From positions 206,564-270,563 of the forward strand of contig BJOX01000030.1 of the NCBI GenBank assembly GCA_009731375.1: a stretch of 64,000 nt of DNA, read 5' to 3'. The notes under the pieces are model-generated. The model saw nothing but the letters and a program-made list of their open reading frames with translations. It did no database searches and was not told the origin of the DNA. The translations under genes and the position numbers were made by a program. Numbering within the stretch: position 1 is the stretch's first letter; each line of letters opens with the position of its first letter. The DNA comes from Paulinella micropora. Lineage: Eukaryota; Cercozoa; Imbricatea; Euglyphida. Below, one piece after another: positions 61,664 through 64,000 of this stretch.

Positions 61664-61835
61664 GGGAGTACATAGGCCATTTGTCCTTTTCAATGGGCTG
61701 ATTGGTATAAAGCTCCTAGAGTAATGTTCTATGCTGTCACTTCCTTTATTCCACCGATTGGTGTGGAGACTTTCCTTATGGAATGGAGGACTGGATGCAC
61801 ATGGCCTTTTGGCTCAGCAATTGGCAGGAGATACA
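61663..61835 (+). mobile_element. ATT-flanked interspersed element, copy 2 (complete)
   Basis: About 172 bp from AGGGAGTACATAGGCCAT to AATTGGCAGGAGATAC, flanked on both sides by ATT arrays. Matches 40276-40428. It directly follows the SINE tail, so the two elements share one ATT array. Confidence 0.8.
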
Positions 61836-62008
61836 TTATTATTATTATTATTATTATTACCTTTGCACCGTGAGGCCATTTGCGTTGAACGTTCATGATG
61901 CATGGTTGCGTATCCTTGAACAGACGATAGAACACTTGCTGTCAAACACACAGAACAAAGATAGGTGTCTCTCACACTTTCTCTTTTCGTGTTTATGTTT
62001 CTCTCTAT

Positions 62009-62060
<52 letters not shown>

Positions 62061-62087
62061 CTCTCTCTCTCTATATATATATGTATA

Positions 62088-62135
<48 letters not shown>

Positions 62136-62137
62136 AC
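61836..62137. repeat. ATT, CT and AT arrays with short unassigned sequence
   Basis: ATT tail, about 120 bp of unassigned sequence (61860-61980), then CT and AT arrays up to the donor side of the DEP exon on the minus strand. Confidence 0.8.
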
Positions 62138-63541
62138 CATCTAGCTATCTCTGTAGTGACCTCATCTTTGAATTTATGTTCGGAGAGCACGTAGTCAAAT
62201 ACACCGCCTGATCTGAGCTGCTCTCCCACCTTTGTAGATAGATGGATGGATGGATGGATGGATGGATATATAACAACAAAAAGAACAACAAAGAGAACAA
62301 CAACAAGAACAACAAGAACAACAACAAGAACAACAACAAGAACAACAACAAGAACAACAACAAGAACAACAAGAAGAACAACAACAAGAACAACAACAAC
62401 GTATATGTACGTATGTATAAATGTATAAGACGAGAGAGATACGAGACCTGAACTGCCTCTGCTCTGTTCCGCATTCCCTCTTTCAGCAAAAAATCCACCT
62501 TGCATATGCGCACGTACATGAAGTCTGTGATCATGCAAAGATTTACGATGTGCACAAAGAAAGCAAACATACAAAACCAAGAAGAAGGGAGAGAGAGAGA
62601 GAGATCCCGGGGAGGGGGGAGGGGGGGGGGGGGGGNNNNNNNNNNNNNNNNNNNNNNNNNNNNNNNNNNNNNNNNNNNNNNNNNNNNNNNNNNNNNNNNN
62701 NNNNNNNNNNNNNNNNNNNNNNNNNNNNNNNNNNNNNNNNNNNNNNNNNNNNNNNNNNNNNNNNNNNNNNNNNNNNNNNNNNNNNNNNNNNNNNNNNNNN
62801 NNNNNNNNNNNNNNNNNNNNNNNNNNNNNNNNNNNNNNNNNNNNNNNNNNNNNNNNNNNNNNNNNNNNNNNNNNNNNNNNNNNNNNNNNNNNNNNNNNNN
62901 NNNNNNNNNNNNNNNNNNNNNNNNAGGGGGGGGGGGGGGGAGGAAGAGAGAGAGAGAGAGAGAAGAGGATGGAGGCTACTTGCTGGTAGTTGTAGCTCTT
63001 GTCTCCAATACAGGCCACAATGGGCTCTGCCACAGGGCTCACCTTGGCCTCCTGATAAAATATGTATGTATGTAAGTATGTATGTATGTATGTATGTATG
63101 TACATACGTATGTATGTATGTATTTATGTAATGTGTGTACGTCATTTCCAAGTCGTTGCATGTGCGCAACCCGATGGGGGACGCCGACGAGTAGCAGGTA
63201 GAGATAGGCATATTACCGACGAGTAGCAGGTAGAGATAGGCATATTACCGACGAGTAACAGGTATTACGGACGAGTAACCGGTAGAGATATGTATATTAC
63301 CGAGGGCATTCAAGTGGCGATGATGTCAAACTTTGAACTAGTCTTCAGGGGCGTTGGTTGGGTCAGTTTGGCTCAATAACCATCTCTCTCTCTCTCTCTC
63401 TCATTCTGTTTGTACAAACATATGTATGTATAGTATACGTATGTACCGGTTCAGGAGGGTGATCTGGTATGTTGAGCTCGGGAAGCGAGGGCCCTTTACC
63501 AGTGCTAATCATGTCCTTATACTCTTGATGTAATCTATACA

Positions 63542-63590
<49 letters not shown>

Positions 63591-63615
63591 CTTTTCCCTT
63601 CTTTGGTATATTTAT

Positions 63616-63655
<40 letters not shown>

Positions 63656-63679
63656 CCTAGCTATCTAGCTATCTGCCTG

Positions 63680-63717
<38 letters not shown>

Positions 63718-63776
63718 AGATATCTAGATAAAGCTATCACGGAGGCACCCCCAAGATGTTTGTCGTTGAAAAAGAC
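62138..63776 (-). CDS. Glutaredoxin-like/DEP-domain protein (partial, five exons visible)
   Basis: Minus-strand exons with GT-AG sites: 63776-63741 (VFFNDKHLGGAS, glutaredoxin-type), 63534-63447 (LHQEYKDMISTGKGPSLPEL then a Pro-rich end), 63051-62980 (EAKVSPVAEPIVACIGDKSY), 62524-62448 (FMYVRICKVDFLLKEGMRNR, AEAVQ) and 62229-62138 (VGEQLRSGGVFDYVLSEHKF, KDE). The last two join in phase and match the second half of a DEP domain (EAVxLGQxLLDxGxxxHVxxEHxFKDE). The front of the DEP domain is probably in the gap 62636-62924. Glutaredoxin-DEP proteins often continue into a DUF547 domain; none was found left of 62138. The 5' end is not visible before 63776. Confidence 0.65.
62240..62405. repeat. GATG and AACAAG arrays in the DEP-gene intron
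   Basis: TGGA units (62240-62267), then AAC/AAG triplets (62272-62400) between the two DEP exons. Confidence 0.9.
62636..62924. other. Assembly gap with poly-G edges
   Basis: 289 N between two exons of the DEP gene, poly-G on both sides. Confidence 0.9.
63184..63303. repeat. ~32-bp tandem repeats
   Basis: Units like ACCGACGAGTAGCAGGTAGA plus GATAGGCATATT, about 3.5 copies with one shortened unit. In an intron of the minus-strand gene. Confidence 0.85.
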
Positions 63777-64000
63777 CTGAGAGAGAGACAGAGAGAGAGA
63801 GAGGATGATGATGATGATGATGATTATGATGATGATAATGATGATGATGATAATGATGATGGTAATGATGATAATGATGATAATGATGATAATGATGATA
63901 ATGATGATGATGATAATCACGATAATAACGATAATGATGATAATGATGATAATGATGATAATGATGATAATGATGATAATAATGATAATAATAATGATGA
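63542..64000. repeat. GA, TATC and GAT arrays at the window end
   Basis: GA (63543-63588), TATC (63616-63718) and GATGAT/GATAAT (63803-64000) around the glutaredoxin-like exon. Read on the minus strand, the GA tract at 63781-63802 is a CT tract ending in CAG, the acceptor of that exon. Confidence 0.9.

Overview
The window is nuclear DNA of a eukaryote, probably a single-celled alga or other protist. The evidence is a proline iminopeptidase gene cut into at least 17 tiny GT-AG exons, a Ty1/copia retrotransposon, tRNA-derived SINEs, and an extreme load of microsatellites (GATA/TATC, ATGT/ACAT, ATT, CT/GA, GGA, AT). Species cannot be read from the sequence. It is a scaffold with at least 16 N runs; several have the fixed size of 10 and many abut poly-G or poly-C.

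Layout. 1-10.07 kb: a decayed Ty1/copia cluster. The gag-pol body lies on the minus strand (901-7685) between two plus-strand RNase H/3'-region/LTR pieces. Inverting 901-9150 restores an uninterrupted RNase H reading frame. 10-19.4 kb: mostly GATA and related arrays with islands of interspersed repeat. 19.4-27.3 kb: a 7.9-kb block bounded by ~300-bp inverted arms and filled with ordered TGTC, TGTG and ATGT arrays around an AT-rich core. 27.9-43.3 kb: the iminopeptidase gene (plus strand), with microsatellite-filled introns, a fold-back element, minisatellites, and degenerate extra copies of six of its own exons. 44.5-45.5 kb: an unidentified minus-strand ORF. 46.8-52.6 kb: a frameshifted viral-type replication cluster: primase-SF3 helicase, YqaJ-type exonuclease on the minus strand, and a TV-Pol-type polymerase fused to a second SF3 helicase. 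53.0-57.6 kb: an unidentified multi-exon gene ending in a CxxC/CxxC motif, with two near-identical SINEs in one intron. 58.9-59.8 kb: a nicotinamidase gene with one frame break. 62.1-63.8 kb: minus-strand exons of a glutaredoxin-like/DEP-domain protein.

The host genes (iminopeptidase, nicotinamidase, DEP/glutaredoxin) are ordinary cellular functions and form no operon. The replication cluster is best read as a degraded integrated virophage/Polinton-like or related DNA element. Recurrent themes are local tandem duplication of 30-190-bp segments (in LTR leader, exons, UTR, SINE and satellites) and microsatellites directly abutting splice sites. Frames, exon phases and repeat identities were read by eye; no database search was possible.
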